Shown here piece after piece: positions 17,563-26,876 of a stretch of 64,000 nucleotides of DNA (the first letter of the stretch is position 1; each line of letters begins with the position of its first letter). This stretch comes from JAXGMV01 sp040768445 (lineage in GTDB: Bacteria; Chloroflexota; Anaerolineae; Anaerolineales; Anaerolineaceae): positions 1,736,001-1,800,000 of the forward strand of contig JAXGMV010000001.1 of assembly GCA_040768445.1 (NCBI GenBank), in the 5' to 3' direction. Below the pieces are notes generated by a model, which worked only from the letters and a program-made list of their open reading frames with translations, searched no databases and was not told where the DNA came from. The position numbers were made by a program, and so were the translations under genes.

Positions 17563-17739
17563 ATACACCCTCAAGTTGTTTTTGGATGGTAATTTCTTAC
17601 TGCTTATTATAGCAACAATGCTCCAAAGCGATTTTTAAAGCGATGGTTATGCGGGCATGCTTCTTGCTACATTATTTGGATATAGAAAAGATCACCTGCC
17701 CGAAAGAATTGTCTCTTCCCTGGCAGTTGGAGGTAGTAC

Positions 17740-18675
17740 ATGAAACCTTTGCGTAAAAATGTGGCTCTGGCAATTGATGGCGGCGGTATCAGGGGCGTGA
17801 TTGTGGCAAAAGCGCTGATGATGTTGGAGCAGACACTCAACATGACATCCCAACAGATTTTTCAATTAACGGCAGGCACGTCAACAGGCGCAATCCTGGC
17901 CGCAGGAATTGCGTCGGGCCTCACAGCCAGGCAAATGTTTGATTTATACGTCGATTTTGGAGCTGATATTTTTCCAAAGACGTGGCGCAGTGCGCTCTGG
18001 CCTTTGACGCGCTACAGATATGAGAGCAGCCCATTCTTGGAACACCTGCAGAAACAGCTTGGTGATAGAAAAATGGGTGATTTTTGGGCACCTGATGCCA
18101 GAAGAGATGTCATTATCACCTGCTTTGACATGGTGGAGAATCGCAGCCGGTTTATCAAACCGTGGAAGGACGAATATCGAGATTGGCCTGTAGTAAAAGC
18201 GGTAATGGCATCAAGCACAGTGCCGACTTATTTTCCGGTCGTTGATGGGCGTTACGTGGACGGTGGTGTGGGTTCTTATGCTAACCCATCTTACCTTGCC
18301 GCTTATGAGATCAAGTACTGCCTCAATTGGGATCTGTCTGAAACAACTTTGATTAGCCTTGGGACAGGCCGCAGCCCCTATGCCTTTCTGCCTGACCGAA
18401 GCAAAGAAATGCAGTCCTGGGAGTGGGTGGGACCGGTATTAGGGGCATTCGCCCAGTCTGCTGACGACCAGCAGACGCACCTTGTGGATCGTTATTTCCC
18501 AGAGCTGGATTACAGGCGCTTTCAAATTGATTTGAGCAAACCCGTGCCGATGGACGCGGTTGAGATGATTCCCCGCCTGGCGGTCTATGGTGATATGATG
18601 GGTAGAAAGATCTTGAACGATCAATGCGAGACCTTTGACGGACTGCATCCTCACAACGTCGAAGAGATTCTGTGA
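17740..18675 (+). CDS. Patatin-like phospholipase
   Basis: A 311-residue patatin-fold acyl hydrolase with a Ser-Asp dyad. The oxyanion loop DGGGIRG lies at residues 13-19, the nucleophile elbow GTSTG at 46-50 (Ser48) and the catalytic Asp in VDGGVGSY near 173. It is cytoplasmic and should cleave membrane lipid acyl chains. Start ATG 17740 has GGAGG upstream. No nucleotide cyclase or other anti-phage gene is beside it, so a CBASS effector role is not supported. A nitroreductase gene follows 28 bp later on the same strand. Confidence 0.9.
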   Translation: MKPLRKNVALAIDGGGIRGVIVAKALMMLEQTLNMTSQQIFQLTAGTSTGAILAAGIASGLTARQMFDLYVDFGADIFPKTWRSALWPLTRYRYESSPFLEHLQKQLGDRKMGDFWAPDARRDVIITCFDMVENRSRFIKPWKDEYRDWPVVKAVMASSTVPTYFPVVDGRYVDGGVGSYANPSYLAAYEIKYCLNWDLSETTLISLGTGRSPYAFLPDRSKEMQSWEWVGPVLGAFAQSADDQQTHLVDRYFPELDYRRFQIDLSKPVPMDAVEMIPRLAVYGDMMGRKILNDQCETFDGLHPHNVEEIL

Positions 18676-18703
18676 CCCCACTAGTTTCAAGAAGGAAAAA
18701 GCA

Positions 18704-19480
18704 ATGAATCAGACCATAAATACCATTATGCAGCGGCGGTCATTGAGAGTGTTTGACCCTGCACCTTTGTCCGACGAAGAAAAATCCATTATATTGCAGG
18801 CAGCCATGCGGGCACCGACAGCCGGCGCGATGATGCTGTATTCAATCATCGAGATTGAAGACCAAACCATTAAAGACAGCCTGGCAAAGTCTTGTGATAA
18901 CCAGCCGTTCATCGCCCAGGCGCCTTATGCGCTGCTTTTCCTGGCGGATTATCAACGTTGGATGGACCTGTACCATCAGGCCGGCTGTCCGCAGCGTGCA
19001 GATGAACTGGGTATCGCCAACCGCCTGCCAGGTGAAGGCGATATGATCCTGGCGGCGATGGATGCTTTGATTGCCGCTCAGACAGCAGTGATTGCTGCTG
19101 AGTCTTTGGGAATTGGCTCCTGTTACATTGGTGACATAATTGAGAATTGGGAGCAGCACAGGGATTTATTCAACCTGCCGCAGTACGCCTTCCCGGCAGC
19201 CTTGCTGGTTTTTGGCCACCCGAGGTCTGCAGCAACCAGGGAGCTTACGCCAAGGTTTGAACAGCAGTATGTGGTGTATAAGAACGCATACCGTAGATTG
19301 TCACCTGATGAGCTGGATAACCTGTTTCTGCCTTTTGGCAGCAGGTCATTTGAAGCGCATGAGTATCCGAACGGCGCACAAAATGTCGTGCAGGCAAATT
19401 ACATCAGAAAGTTCACCTCAGATTTTTCAATTGAGATGACACGCTCCATGCGCCTGATTCTGAAAAACTGGCAGGGATGA
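18704..19480 (+). CDS. Nitroreductase family protein
   Basis: A 258-residue flavoprotein of the nitroreductase superfamily, which uses FMN and NAD(P)H to reduce nitro, quinone or other electrophiles. The family's FMN-contacting RRSLRVFDPAPLSDEE start and the ESLGIGSCYIGDI segment near residue 145 are clear. The ATG at 18704 has GAAGGA upstream; the longer frame overlaps the patatin gene. The C-terminal 50 residues extend past the usual domain. Physiological substrate unknown. Confidence 0.87.
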   Translation: MNQTINTIMQRRSLRVFDPAPLSDEEKSIILQAAMRAPTAGAMMLYSIIEIEDQTIKDSLAKSCDNQPFIAQAPYALLFLADYQRWMDLYHQAGCPQRADELGIANRLPGEGDMILAAMDALIAAQTAVIAAESLGIGSCYIGDIIENWEQHRDLFNLPQYAFPAALLVFGHPRSAATRELTPRFEQQYVVYKNAYRRLSPDELDNLFLPFGSRSFEAHEYPNGAQNVVQANYIRKFTSDFSIEMTRSMRLILKNWQG

Positions 19481-19491
19481 TGCTTGCTGTT

Positions 19492-19869
19492 TTACTTTAC
19501 CGGTGAAAACAAGGACACCACGATACCATCCGGGTCAACAAGGCGCATCACCCTGTGCCCCCATGGATAGGTGGTGGGCTCCTGTGTTACCGGCAAATTG
19601 CGGTCAAGCGCTCTTTTGTACCAGGCATCAACATCATCAACCTGCAGCAGCATGCCTACACCCGTTGGCTTTATGTAAGCCATGTTGCTCACAGCAGCAA
19701 ATATCTCAATTAATGCCGAACCGGCATGGAATACCGTGCCCTTATCATCAGGACCATAATCCCAGTCGTGATGCACTGGCAGTTCAAGTTCATCTCGATA
19801 AAATGTGATTGATTTTGCATAATCCCCGCCAGTAAAAACAAACCGGAACTCACCATTTCTTAATACCAT
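19492..19869 (-). CDS. VOC family protein
   Basis: A 125-residue single VOC domain (glyoxalase/dioxygenase fold): FYRDELELPVHHDWDYG, IEIFAAVS and DPDGIVVSLF are the family's conserved strands. AAAGGAGG precedes the ATG at 19869. It is convergent with the nitroreductase gene with only 11 bp between. It differs clearly from the other VOC protein at 16091. Function unknown. Confidence 0.8.
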   Translation of the reverse strand: MVLRNGEFRFVFTGGDYAKSITFYRDELELPVHHDWDYGPDDKGTVFHAGSALIEIFAAVSNMAYIKPTGVGMLLQVDDVDAWYKRALDRNLPVTQEPTTYPWGHRVMRLVDPDGIVVSLFSPVK

Positions 19870-19953
19870 ACCAGCCTCCTTTCATTGGTTATTGATTCTC
19901 TCATGTATATTATATTGGAATATTTTGGCAGGTTGCTAAAGGAGTTTTGTTTT

Positions 19954-21687
19954 TCAGGCCGTGCGTTTGATAGGCTTGTTTTCAAACAGGATTTGTTTTT
20001 GCCTTTCCCTGCCTGATGCGGATTTCTCGACGAAAATGGGTTTAAGGGTGAAGGGATCAAGGCCGGTGTAGTACATCAGGCTGGAGTAGGTTGAGGGGGT
20101 TGGGGTAAAGATCTGCACCTGCTCAGGCAGGACGTGCATGTTCTTGCTGAAATACTGCTTGAGCGCAATCATGTCAGCATCTGAGCAGCCGGGGTGGGCG
20201 GCGATCAGGTAGTAGGTCAGGAACTGTTTCTTGCCCGCAGCTGCAGAGAGCTTATAAAAGGCATCTTTGAAGCGGCTCAGCTCTGTTGCTGCAGGTTTAC
20301 CCATGTGCTCCAAAACCCTGTTGACCGTATGCTCCGGCGCAATTTTTAGCTGCCCTGATACATGGTGGTTTACAATCTCTGCCAGGTAATCTTCGCCATG
20401 TTTTTCATCTTCGAAAATCAGGTCGAAGCGGATTCCGGAGGCAACAAAGATCTTTTTAATGCCCGGGATTTTTCGCATCTTTTTCAGCAGTCTGGTTTGC
20501 CGGCTGTGATCTGGCTTCAGGGCTTTGCAAACTTCCGGATAAATACAACGTTTATCGGGACAGGATCCATGATTGAGTTTTTTACGGCATTCAAAGCCAT
20601 ACATATTGGCTGAAGGACCGCCAACATCAGAAATGTATCCTTTGAAATCCGGGTGATTGGTTAGCGACTGCGCTTCTGAGAGAATGGACTCTTCGCTGCG
20701 CCAGTGCACTGTGCGTCCCTCGTGTACGGCGATGGCGCAAAAATTACACTCGCCGTAACAACCGCGGTGCGTGCTGATGGAAAACTGGATGGTATCCAGC
20801 GCTCTCACTTTTCCCTGTTTTTCATAATAGGGATGTTGTGCTCTCTGGAAAGGCAGTGCGTAAACGGCATCAAGTTCCTGCTGGGTGAGGGGCAGCGCTG
20901 GAGGATTTTGCACCAGGAAGCGGTCACCGTGCTGCTGCACAAGCCCTTTCGCTGTCAGCGGGTCATTGTTCAGGTAGAAATCATGAAACATGCGGATGAA
21001 CTGATACTTATCCTGGACAACCTGCTCATAACTGGGCAGGATCAGGTGTCCATCAGGTATGTCTGAGCTAATACGGCAGAGCCCGCGCACGTCATCGATA
21101 CTGGTACCGTCAGAAAGCCTTTGAGTTACCTCAAGGATGGATCGTTCCGCCATGCCGTAGAGCAAATAATCTGCTTTTGCATCAAATAAGATCGACCGGC
21201 GAATGGAATCTGACCAGAAATCATAGTGGGCAACCCGCCGTAGGGAAGCTTCAATGCCGCCGAGTATGATAGGTTTGGTGCTCTTGAAATAGCGTTTGAT
21301 CAGATTGGTATAGGCAATCACAGCCCGGTTGGGCCGACGGTTATTGTCTCCACCGGGTGTGTAATCATCTGTCCGGCGTTTCTTTCCGCTGGCTGTATAA
21401 TTGGCAACCATGGAATCCACACTGCCGCCGGTGACACCCCAGAACAGGCGCGGCTCACCCAGCCGGGTGATGTCAGTATGAGTCGTCGTGTCAGGTTGGG
21501 CAATAATACCAACTTTGTAACCGGCTGATTCAAGCAGCCTGCCGATGACAGCGGCTCCGATGAAAGGGCTGTCAATGTAACTGTCACCTGAAACCAGGAT
21601 CACATCCAGCTGTTCCCAGCCTTGTTGTGCCATCTCTGACTTGGTTACCGGTAAATAGGTGTATTCCATAATGTTGAATTGTATCAT
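19954..21687 (-). CDS. YgiQ family radical SAM protein
   Basis: A 577-residue radical SAM protein of the YgiQ family. An N-terminal B12-binding-like domain with DVILVSGDSYIDSPF precedes the radical SAM core, whose iron-sulfur cysteines lie in GCYGECNFCAI (CxxxCxxC). A family-specific FVASGIRFDL and a C-terminal YTGLDPFT region complete it. The family is widespread and its reaction is not established. The start is uncertain: ATG at 21687 has a poorly spaced AGG, and an in-frame ATG lies six codons on. The protein has the usual length. Confidence 0.9.
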   Translation of the reverse strand: MIQFNIMEYTYLPVTKSEMAQQGWEQLDVILVSGDSYIDSPFIGAAVIGRLLESAGYKVGIIAQPDTTTHTDITRLGEPRLFWGVTGGSVDSMVANYTASGKKRRTDDYTPGGDNNRRPNRAVIAYTNLIKRYFKSTKPIILGGIEASLRRVAHYDFWSDSIRRSILFDAKADYLLYGMAERSILEVTQRLSDGTSIDDVRGLCRISSDIPDGHLILPSYEQVVQDKYQFIRMFHDFYLNNDPLTAKGLVQQHGDRFLVQNPPALPLTQQELDAVYALPFQRAQHPYYEKQGKVRALDTIQFSISTHRGCYGECNFCAIAVHEGRTVHWRSEESILSEAQSLTNHPDFKGYISDVGGPSANMYGFECRKKLNHGSCPDKRCIYPEVCKALKPDHSRQTRLLKKMRKIPGIKKIFVASGIRFDLIFEDEKHGEDYLAEIVNHHVSGQLKIAPEHTVNRVLEHMGKPAATELSRFKDAFYKLSAAAGKKQFLTYYLIAAHPGCSDADMIALKQYFSKNMHVLPEQVQIFTPTPSTYSSLMYYTGLDPFTLKPIFVEKSASGRERQKQILFENKPIKRTA

Positions 21688-21714
21688 CCTGCTAGCTGAA
21701 GGTTATAAATGAAA

Positions 21715-21737
21715 GAAGCCGGCAGGTTGCCGGCTTC
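21715..21737 (-). terminator. Terminator hairpin after the aldo/keto reductase
   Basis: A 10-bp GC-rich stem GAAGCCGGCA / TGCCGGCTTC with a 3-base loop. On the minus strand it is followed by TTTCATTTAT. It lies 26 bases after the reductase stop. Confidence 0.7.
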
Positions 21738-21763
21738 AAAACTGTGAGTGAATTGAAAACCTT

Positions 21764-22933
21764 TTACTCTGCCAGTACTTCCTCGTAAGACTTGCCCTGC
21801 GCCAGTACAGCATCAGCTTTTTTCAGCCAGTCAATGATTTCAATGGACTGCGGGCAGGCGGACTCACATTCGCCGCACTCAATGCACTGGTCAGCGCGAT
21901 GAGCCTCGTTCATGAATCTGTAAAGCTGCCGTGATTCTGGCAGGTCATCATACATGCTGCCTTCATTGAACAGGCTGAAGATATGCGGGATGTTCACGTC
22001 ATTTGGACAGGGTTGGCAGTAATTGCAGCCGGTGCACGGTACGAGAGAAATCGCCTGATACTGCCAGCGCACTTTGTCAATCATCTTCAAATCAGCTTCA
22101 GAAAGCATACCAATCTCGGACTGAGAAGCAGACTCAATATTCTCTTTTAACTGTTCCATAGAGTTCATGCCGCTCAAAATGACGTTGACTTCTGGCTGGT
22201 TCCACAGCCAAAACAGTGCCCATTGGGCAGGTGTGTACTTTGCCGGCACACTGTTCATGATTTCCAGGATGCTATCCGGCGCTTTTGCCAGTTTGCCGCC
22301 AAACAAGGGCTCCATGATGACAACAGGTATTTCTTTTTCATGGGCATATTGCAAACCTTCAGTACCGGCTTGAAAGTCAATGTTCATATAGTTATGCTGA
22401 ATCTGGCAAAATTCCCAGCTGCCGTAAGAATCTACAATGTGCTTGAACGCCGCCAAATCGTCATGGAATGAAAAACCGATGAATTCGATTTTGCCTTCCT
22501 TCTTCTTAGCTTCCGCCCAGTCCAACACACCAAGGTTATAAATCTTGTCGTACACTTTCCGGTTAAGGCTGTGGAGCAGGTACAGTTCAATGCGCTCGGT
22601 TTGAAGTTTGGCAAGTTGTTCATTGAAATATTTGTCAAAATCAGCATAGGTTTCGATTTTCCAGGTTGGAAGTTTTGTGGCGAGCTTGATTTGCTGCCGC
22701 CATTTGCCCTGCAGAATTTTGCCCAGAAACAACTCGCTTTGTTCGCGGTGATAGGGGTATGCTGTATCAATGTAATTGATGCCATTTTCAATGCCGAAAT
22801 AGACTAATTCGGTTGCCTGTTTTTCATCGATATTTGGTCCTCGATTTAGGCCATCCGTAGTGGGGAATCTCATTGTGCCAAAGCCCAGGGCAGATGCCTG
22901 CCAACCAGTTTTTCCAAATGTACGGTAATTCAT
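21764..22933 (-). CDS. Aldo/keto reductase with C-terminal ferredoxin domain
   Basis: A 389-residue fusion of an aldo/keto reductase barrel (residues about 1-290) with a two-cluster 4Fe-4S region. The barrel start RTFGKTGWQASALGFG and YIDTAYPYHREQSE hold the catalytic Asp and Tyr region. The cysteines are in CTGCNYCQPCP and CIECGECESACP. This architecture is common in anaerobes, where electrons may come from ferredoxin instead of NADPH. The ATG at 22933 has AGGAG upstream, so the longer frame is discarded. Terminator at 21715-21737. Substrate unknown. Confidence 0.9.
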   Translation of the reverse strand: MNYRTFGKTGWQASALGFGTMRFPTTDGLNRGPNIDEKQATELVYFGIENGINYIDTAYPYHREQSELFLGKILQGKWRQQIKLATKLPTWKIETYADFDKYFNEQLAKLQTERIELYLLHSLNRKVYDKIYNLGVLDWAEAKKKEGKIEFIGFSFHDDLAAFKHIVDSYGSWEFCQIQHNYMNIDFQAGTEGLQYAHEKEIPVVIMEPLFGGKLAKAPDSILEIMNSVPAKYTPAQWALFWLWNQPEVNVILSGMNSMEQLKENIESASQSEIGMLSEADLKMIDKVRWQYQAISLVPCTGCNYCQPCPNDVNIPHIFSLFNEGSMYDDLPESRQLYRFMNEAHRADQCIECGECESACPQSIEIIDWLKKADAVLAQGKSYEEVLAE

Positions 22934-23069
22934 AACTGCTCCTGTTTTCCTTTTTTGTGTCATCTAAATTATACCCAAAAAAATTGAGCTGCCTGGAACC
23001 CGGACGGCATTATAGAACAACAGACGCTGATGTTCACTTTGGAGAATTTTGCCGATTACTTTGATTTTT

Positions 23070-23888
23070 CTATTTCTGGCATTCAGAGCAGAAATAGACA
23101 TTAGCGCCAAGGATGTTCTTACCTGTCACGGGATGGCCACAGCGAGGGCAGGGTTGACCCTTTAGATGACCGCCCATTGCACGGATATAGCCGCCTTTCT
23201 CACCGAGGAAGTTTTTCTCGTCAGCGCTGCCGCCTTTTTCCAGGGCGTCGGTCATCACCTGGTTGACAGAATGGTGCAGCTGCTCATGCTCTTGGGTTGT
23301 AATCAAATTTGACTTTCGTTTTGGGTCTATGCCGCATAAGAACAGCACTTCCTGCCAGTAACCATTTCCAACGCCGGCGACCTTGGTTTGAGCGTTGTAG
23401 ATGTTCATCTGCTTGGCAATTTTTCTGCCCGGGTCGGTAAATACTTTTGCCAGGTACTCCGGCGTGAAGCTCTCTGTTAGCGGCTGCACCCAGGTATCCC
23501 GGTGCACATAGGCTTCATCTTCTGGTGTCATGGCTTTGCAGAAACCGTACAGCGTTGGGTTGTATGAGAAGGCCGACCCATCATTAAGTTCGATGATGAT
23601 GGCTGATTTTGGCAGCCGTTTTTCGTCTGGGCTGTGGTAAAGGATGCTCCCAATCATGTCACCGAATGTCAACCTGCGCTCATCAAGACTGATGAAAATA
23701 TAGTCGCCGAACTGATCGATCTCGCCAATCGCCTGACCGGTTATGTCGTAAGTATTAAGATTGGAAAAACCCCATTTAAACACGGCTGCGTCGGGGTTCC
23801 GAATCTTTACTCCGGTGATCGTTCGACCGGGCAGTAAGGTACGCATCTGGTGGGAAATAATTTTTGCTTCTGGATATTCAATAGCCAT
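23070..23888 (-). CDS. Fpg/Nei-family DNA glycosylase homologue lacking Pro2
   Basis: A 272-residue protein with the Fpg/Nei layout: N-terminal beta-sandwich, the helix-two-turn-helix region VAGVGNGYWQEV near residue 165 and a C-terminal zinc finger (CPRC ... CSEC). Standard Fpg starts MPELPE and uses Pro2 as nucleophile with Glu3. Here the start is MAIEYPEAK, so Pro2 is replaced by Ala and one residue is inserted before the Glu-x-Pro-Glu. It may therefore lack classical glycosylase/lyase chemistry or use another nucleophile. Related Pro2-less homologues exist in other anaerobes as I recall. No repair gene is next to it. Confidence 0.82.
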   Translation of the reverse strand: MAIEYPEAKIISHQMRTLLPGRTITGVKIRNPDAAVFKWGFSNLNTYDITGQAIGEIDQFGDYIFISLDERRLTFGDMIGSILYHSPDEKRLPKSAIIIELNDGSAFSYNPTLYGFCKAMTPEDEAYVHRDTWVQPLTESFTPEYLAKVFTDPGRKIAKQMNIYNAQTKVAGVGNGYWQEVLFLCGIDPKRKSNLITTQEHEQLHHSVNQVMTDALEKGGSADEKNFLGEKGGYIRAMGGHLKGQPCPRCGHPVTGKNILGANVYFCSECQK

Positions 23889-24036
23889 TGCTTTTTTTCT
23901 CCATATATAACACTAAATGGTTAACTCTAACAATACAAAAACCTGGCAGGAAATGCAACCCTTAAGCCTGAATGAACCGATAAAAAGGCTTCAATGCCAG
24001 TTTATTGGTTTTTCAGTATACTTAATCACTTACTGA

Positions 24037-24876
24037 TTAGATTGAAAAGAGGACAATGGCAGTCAGTGCCAGTCCAATACCCGCCAGCTGTGGTTTTGTG
24101 ATGTGCTCCTTGAGAAATACCCATGCCATCAGTATGGTGATGCCAGGATAGAGCGATGCAAGCACAGCGGCGACGTCCATTCGGCCTGCCTGCCCCGCGA
24201 GGATGTAGAATAAAGTGCCGGTCTGGTCAAGAACAAAGCACGACAGGATCAGGAATAAATCTGAACGAGCTGGGATGATGCTTTGTTTCTGAATAATCAT
24301 CGCCAACAGCAGAAGAATAACACCGGACACATGTGATACTGTCATTGGCCAAAAGAGCCCTTCCTGGCTGCCCTGGTGCATCAGAACAAAATATAATCCA
24401 AATGTGATTCCGGCGACCAATGGAATTTTTATTTCTGAGAACTTAATAATTAAACCGTCTGACAACTTCTCCTGGTTTGAGACCAGGAGGACGGACACGA
24501 GGGCGAAGATGAATGCCAGCAGGATCTGTAGCCCGGGCATGCCATCCAAAAACACGCCAATCAGCACCGGTATTGCAGCAGCAAGCACTGCAGAAATGGG
24601 CGCGGCCAAGCTCATACGCCCGATAGACAGGGAGTAGTAAAAAATCAAAATGCCAAATGCACCAAATCCTCCGGCAGCCAGGCACCACAAAGCGCTGCGC
24701 AGGGATATCATGGGCTCATTTGTCAGTAAGGCAATGACCGGCAGTAACAGCAATCCGATGATCCACCCCAGGGCGACAACTTTATAGGGTGATGTTCGGC
24801 GGCTGGCTAGCCCGCCGGCGAAATCTGCGGCGCCCCAGGTCAGTGCTGATAAAATGCCGTAAAGAATTGCGTTCAT
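24037..24876 (-). CDS. EamA/DMT-superfamily transporter
   Basis: A 279-residue membrane protein with about ten hydrophobic segments in two EamA repeats; the opening ILYGILSALTWGAADFAGG is typical. Members export amino acids or metabolites across the inner membrane. I start at the ATG 24876; a TTG ten codons earlier is possible, but a TATAAT lies directly before that TTG, at 24907-24912 on the minus strand, which fits a promoter for the shorter form. Substrate unknown. Confidence 0.82.
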   Translation of the reverse strand: MNAILYGILSALTWGAADFAGGLASRRTSPYKVVALGWIIGLLLLPVIALLTNEPMISLRSALWCLAAGGFGAFGILIFYYSLSIGRMSLAAPISAVLAAAIPVLIGVFLDGMPGLQILLAFIFALVSVLLVSNQEKLSDGLIIKFSEIKIPLVAGITFGLYFVLMHQGSQEGLFWPMTVSHVSGVILLLLAMIIQKQSIIPARSDLFLILSCFVLDQTGTLFYILAGQAGRMDVAAVLASLYPGITILMAWVFLKEHITKPQLAGIGLALTAIVLFSI

Positions 24877-24906
24877 TATGTTGGTCCGTTGTGAGATTTT
24901 GTCCAA

Positions 24907-25234
24907 TTATACCGCCTCAAGGTTTGTTCACGGGAGGAGATCCTTAATAAACTGTATACGATGTGCTGACCTGCTCACACCTCAATTAAGCTAATATTTG
25001 ATAATTAATTCAAGTTAATGTACAATAATAAAAGTGCAGCCTTAGCATGTTAGCTTTTAATAATTCATACAAACATGAAAATCATGTCCATTACAGCTGG
25101 GGCTGATCCATCACAAAGATGATCACTATGTAGTAATGATGATTTTATGTGAATAGTTGATTCGCATAATTATTCAATTAATTAATCACCTATTACACGG
25201 TGGAAAATACTCAACAGCAGTAAAGGAGGGAAGT
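24907..25234. other. Intergenic region ahead of the B12/opine/AsnB-like operon
   Basis: No gene is seen. The region is AT-rich and must hold the promoters of both divergent units. I looked for a cobalamin riboswitch B12 box and found none. The only clear element is the near-perfect ribosome site AAAGGAGGG at 25222-25230 for the operon's first gene. Confidence 0.6.
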
Positions 25235-26875
25235 ATGAAGACAGTAATTGCTGCCGCGCTGGGTGAATGTGTTCATGTAGCAGGCATTTCCAGGTTCCTC
25301 AACCTGGCTGAAAAAGCAGGATGGAGGACGGTGTTCCTTGGCCCGGCAGTCTCAATTGAGGATGTTATTAAAGCAGCAGTTGATGAAAAAGCTGACATGG
25401 TGGGTGTTTCATACCGGCTCACACCAGAAAATGGCGAGCGCCTGCTGGGTTCTTTTGCTGAAGCCGCTGACGAGTTACACGCTGGTGGTGTGCGGTTTGC
25501 GTTTGGCGGCACACCGCCAGTAGCTGAGAAAGCTAAGAAATTGGGCTTTTTTGAAGGAGTATTTGATGGCAGTGAGCACCCTGATGCCATTATTGCCTTT
25601 CTAAAAGGGACAATGTTGGATAAAGCAACCGAAGCAGATTACCCTCAGACAACCGTTGAGCGTATTCGCTGGAAGGATCCATATCCACTGATACGCCATC
25701 ATTTTGGCCTTCCAACCATGGAAGATACGGTCTCAGGGATTGAAAAGATTGCGAATTCCGGCGTGCTGGATGTGATTTCACTTGGTATTGACCAGGATGC
25801 CCAGGCAAACTTCTTCCACCCTGAGCGCCAGGACGTCGGCCGAAAGGGAGCAGGCGGCGTACCGGTACGGTCTGCTGATGACTACAGGGCACTTTACCAA
25901 GCCAGCCGTCATGGAAATTTCCCCTTGCTGCGAACTTATTCTGGCACAGATGATTTCATACAGCTGGCTGAGGTATATGTTGACACCATCAACATCGCCT
26001 GGTGTGCCATTCCACTATTCTGGTTCAATAAGATGGATGGACGCGGCCCGTGGGATTTGAAGGGTTCGATCGAGGAGCATCAAGGTGTTATGCGCTGGTA
26101 CGGCAAGAAGAATATTCCTGTTGAGTTAAACGAGCCCCATCACTGGGGAATGCGAGACGCCCCTGATGTAGTCTTTGTCGCTTCAGCATTCCTGGCTGCC
26201 TACAATGCAAAGGTTTTTGGTGTGAAGGATTATATTGCCCAGTTCATGTTCAACAGCCCGCCTGACCTGTCAGATGCGATGGATCTGGCGAAAATGCTGG
26301 CCATTTTGCGTATGATTGATCCGCTGGCTGATGACAATTTTAGAATTTGGCGTCAAACCCGCACTGGGCTGCTGAGCTATCCGCTTGACCCCTCTGCTGC
26401 TCGGGCTCACCTGGCTGCCAGCATTTACCTGCAGATGGCACTGAAACCGCACATCGTGCATGTCGTCGGTCACACCGAAGCGCATCATGCGGCGACTGCA
26501 GATGATATCATTGAATCGGCAACCATGGCACGGCGTGCAATGGATAACGCGGTTGCCGGTGCACCGGATATGACGGCTGATCCTGCAGTTCAGAAGAGGG
26601 TGGCGTATCTGGTATCTGAGACAGAACGAACCTTGGAAGCCATCAGGCATTTGGCAGGAAAATCTGTCACTGATCCCTGGTCTGATGCCGAAACACTGAC
26701 CCGTTCTGTGAGCATTGGCATTATGGATGCGCCGCAGTTGAAAAATAATAGTTATGCAAAGGGTTTGATTAAGACCAGAATTATTGATGGCGGGTGTGCA
26801 GTTGTAAATGAACATGGTCAGGCCGTCAGTGAAGCACAACGACTTCAAGACCTTATATATAATGGAGGATTATAA
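25235..26875 (+). CDS. B12-binding domain protein fused to a mutase-like barrel
   Basis: A 546-residue protein whose first ~130 residues form a cobalamin-binding Rossmann domain: GECVHVAG (His14), GVSYRL at 57-62 and GGTPP at 91-95 match the DxHxxG ... SxL ... GG pattern, except that the Asp two before the His is Cys12. The remaining ~400 residues look like an alpha/beta barrel rich in conserved His and Trp (NEPHHWG, GHTEAHHAATADD), tentatively similar to the catalytic subunit of B12-dependent amino-acid mutases; no named family is recognised. Start 25235 has a perfect ribosome site. It ends one base before the dehydrogenase gene starts, so the two are surely one operon. Likely a corrinoid-dependent rearrangement or methyl transfer on a carboxylic or amino acid. 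Confidence 0.7.
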   Translation: MKTVIAAALGECVHVAGISRFLNLAEKAGWRTVFLGPAVSIEDVIKAAVDEKADMVGVSYRLTPENGERLLGSFAEAADELHAGGVRFAFGGTPPVAEKAKKLGFFEGVFDGSEHPDAIIAFLKGTMLDKATEADYPQTTVERIRWKDPYPLIRHHFGLPTMEDTVSGIEKIANSGVLDVISLGIDQDAQANFFHPERQDVGRKGAGGVPVRSADDYRALYQASRHGNFPLLRTYSGTDDFIQLAEVYVDTINIAWCAIPLFWFNKMDGRGPWDLKGSIEEHQGVMRWYGKKNIPVELNEPHHWGMRDAPDVVFVASAFLAAYNAKVFGVKDYIAQFMFNSPPDLSDAMDLAKMLAILRMIDPLADDNFRIWRQTRTGLLSYPLDPSAARAHLAASIYLQMALKPHIVHVVGHTEAHHAATADDIIESATMARRAMDNAVAGAPDMTADPAVQKRVAYLVSETERTLEAIRHLAGKSVTDPWSDAETLTRSVSIGIMDAPQLKNNSYAKGLIKTRIIDGGCAVVNEHGQAVSEAQRLQDLIYNGGL

Positions 26876-26876
26876 G

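Noticed and set aside
17740..18675. Patatin as a CBASS (CapV) phage-defence effector
   Set aside because: No cyclic-nucleotide synthase, no E1/E2/JAB genes and no other defence gene beside it; a nitroreductase follows.
24907..25234. Cobalamin riboswitch in front of the B12 protein operon
   Set aside because: No B12-box sequence was found in the leader.
25235..26875. Glutamate mutase or methylmalonyl-CoA mutase
   Set aside because: The domain order, altered DxHxxG and lack of a separate partner subunit do not match; only the general B12-mutase idea is kept.
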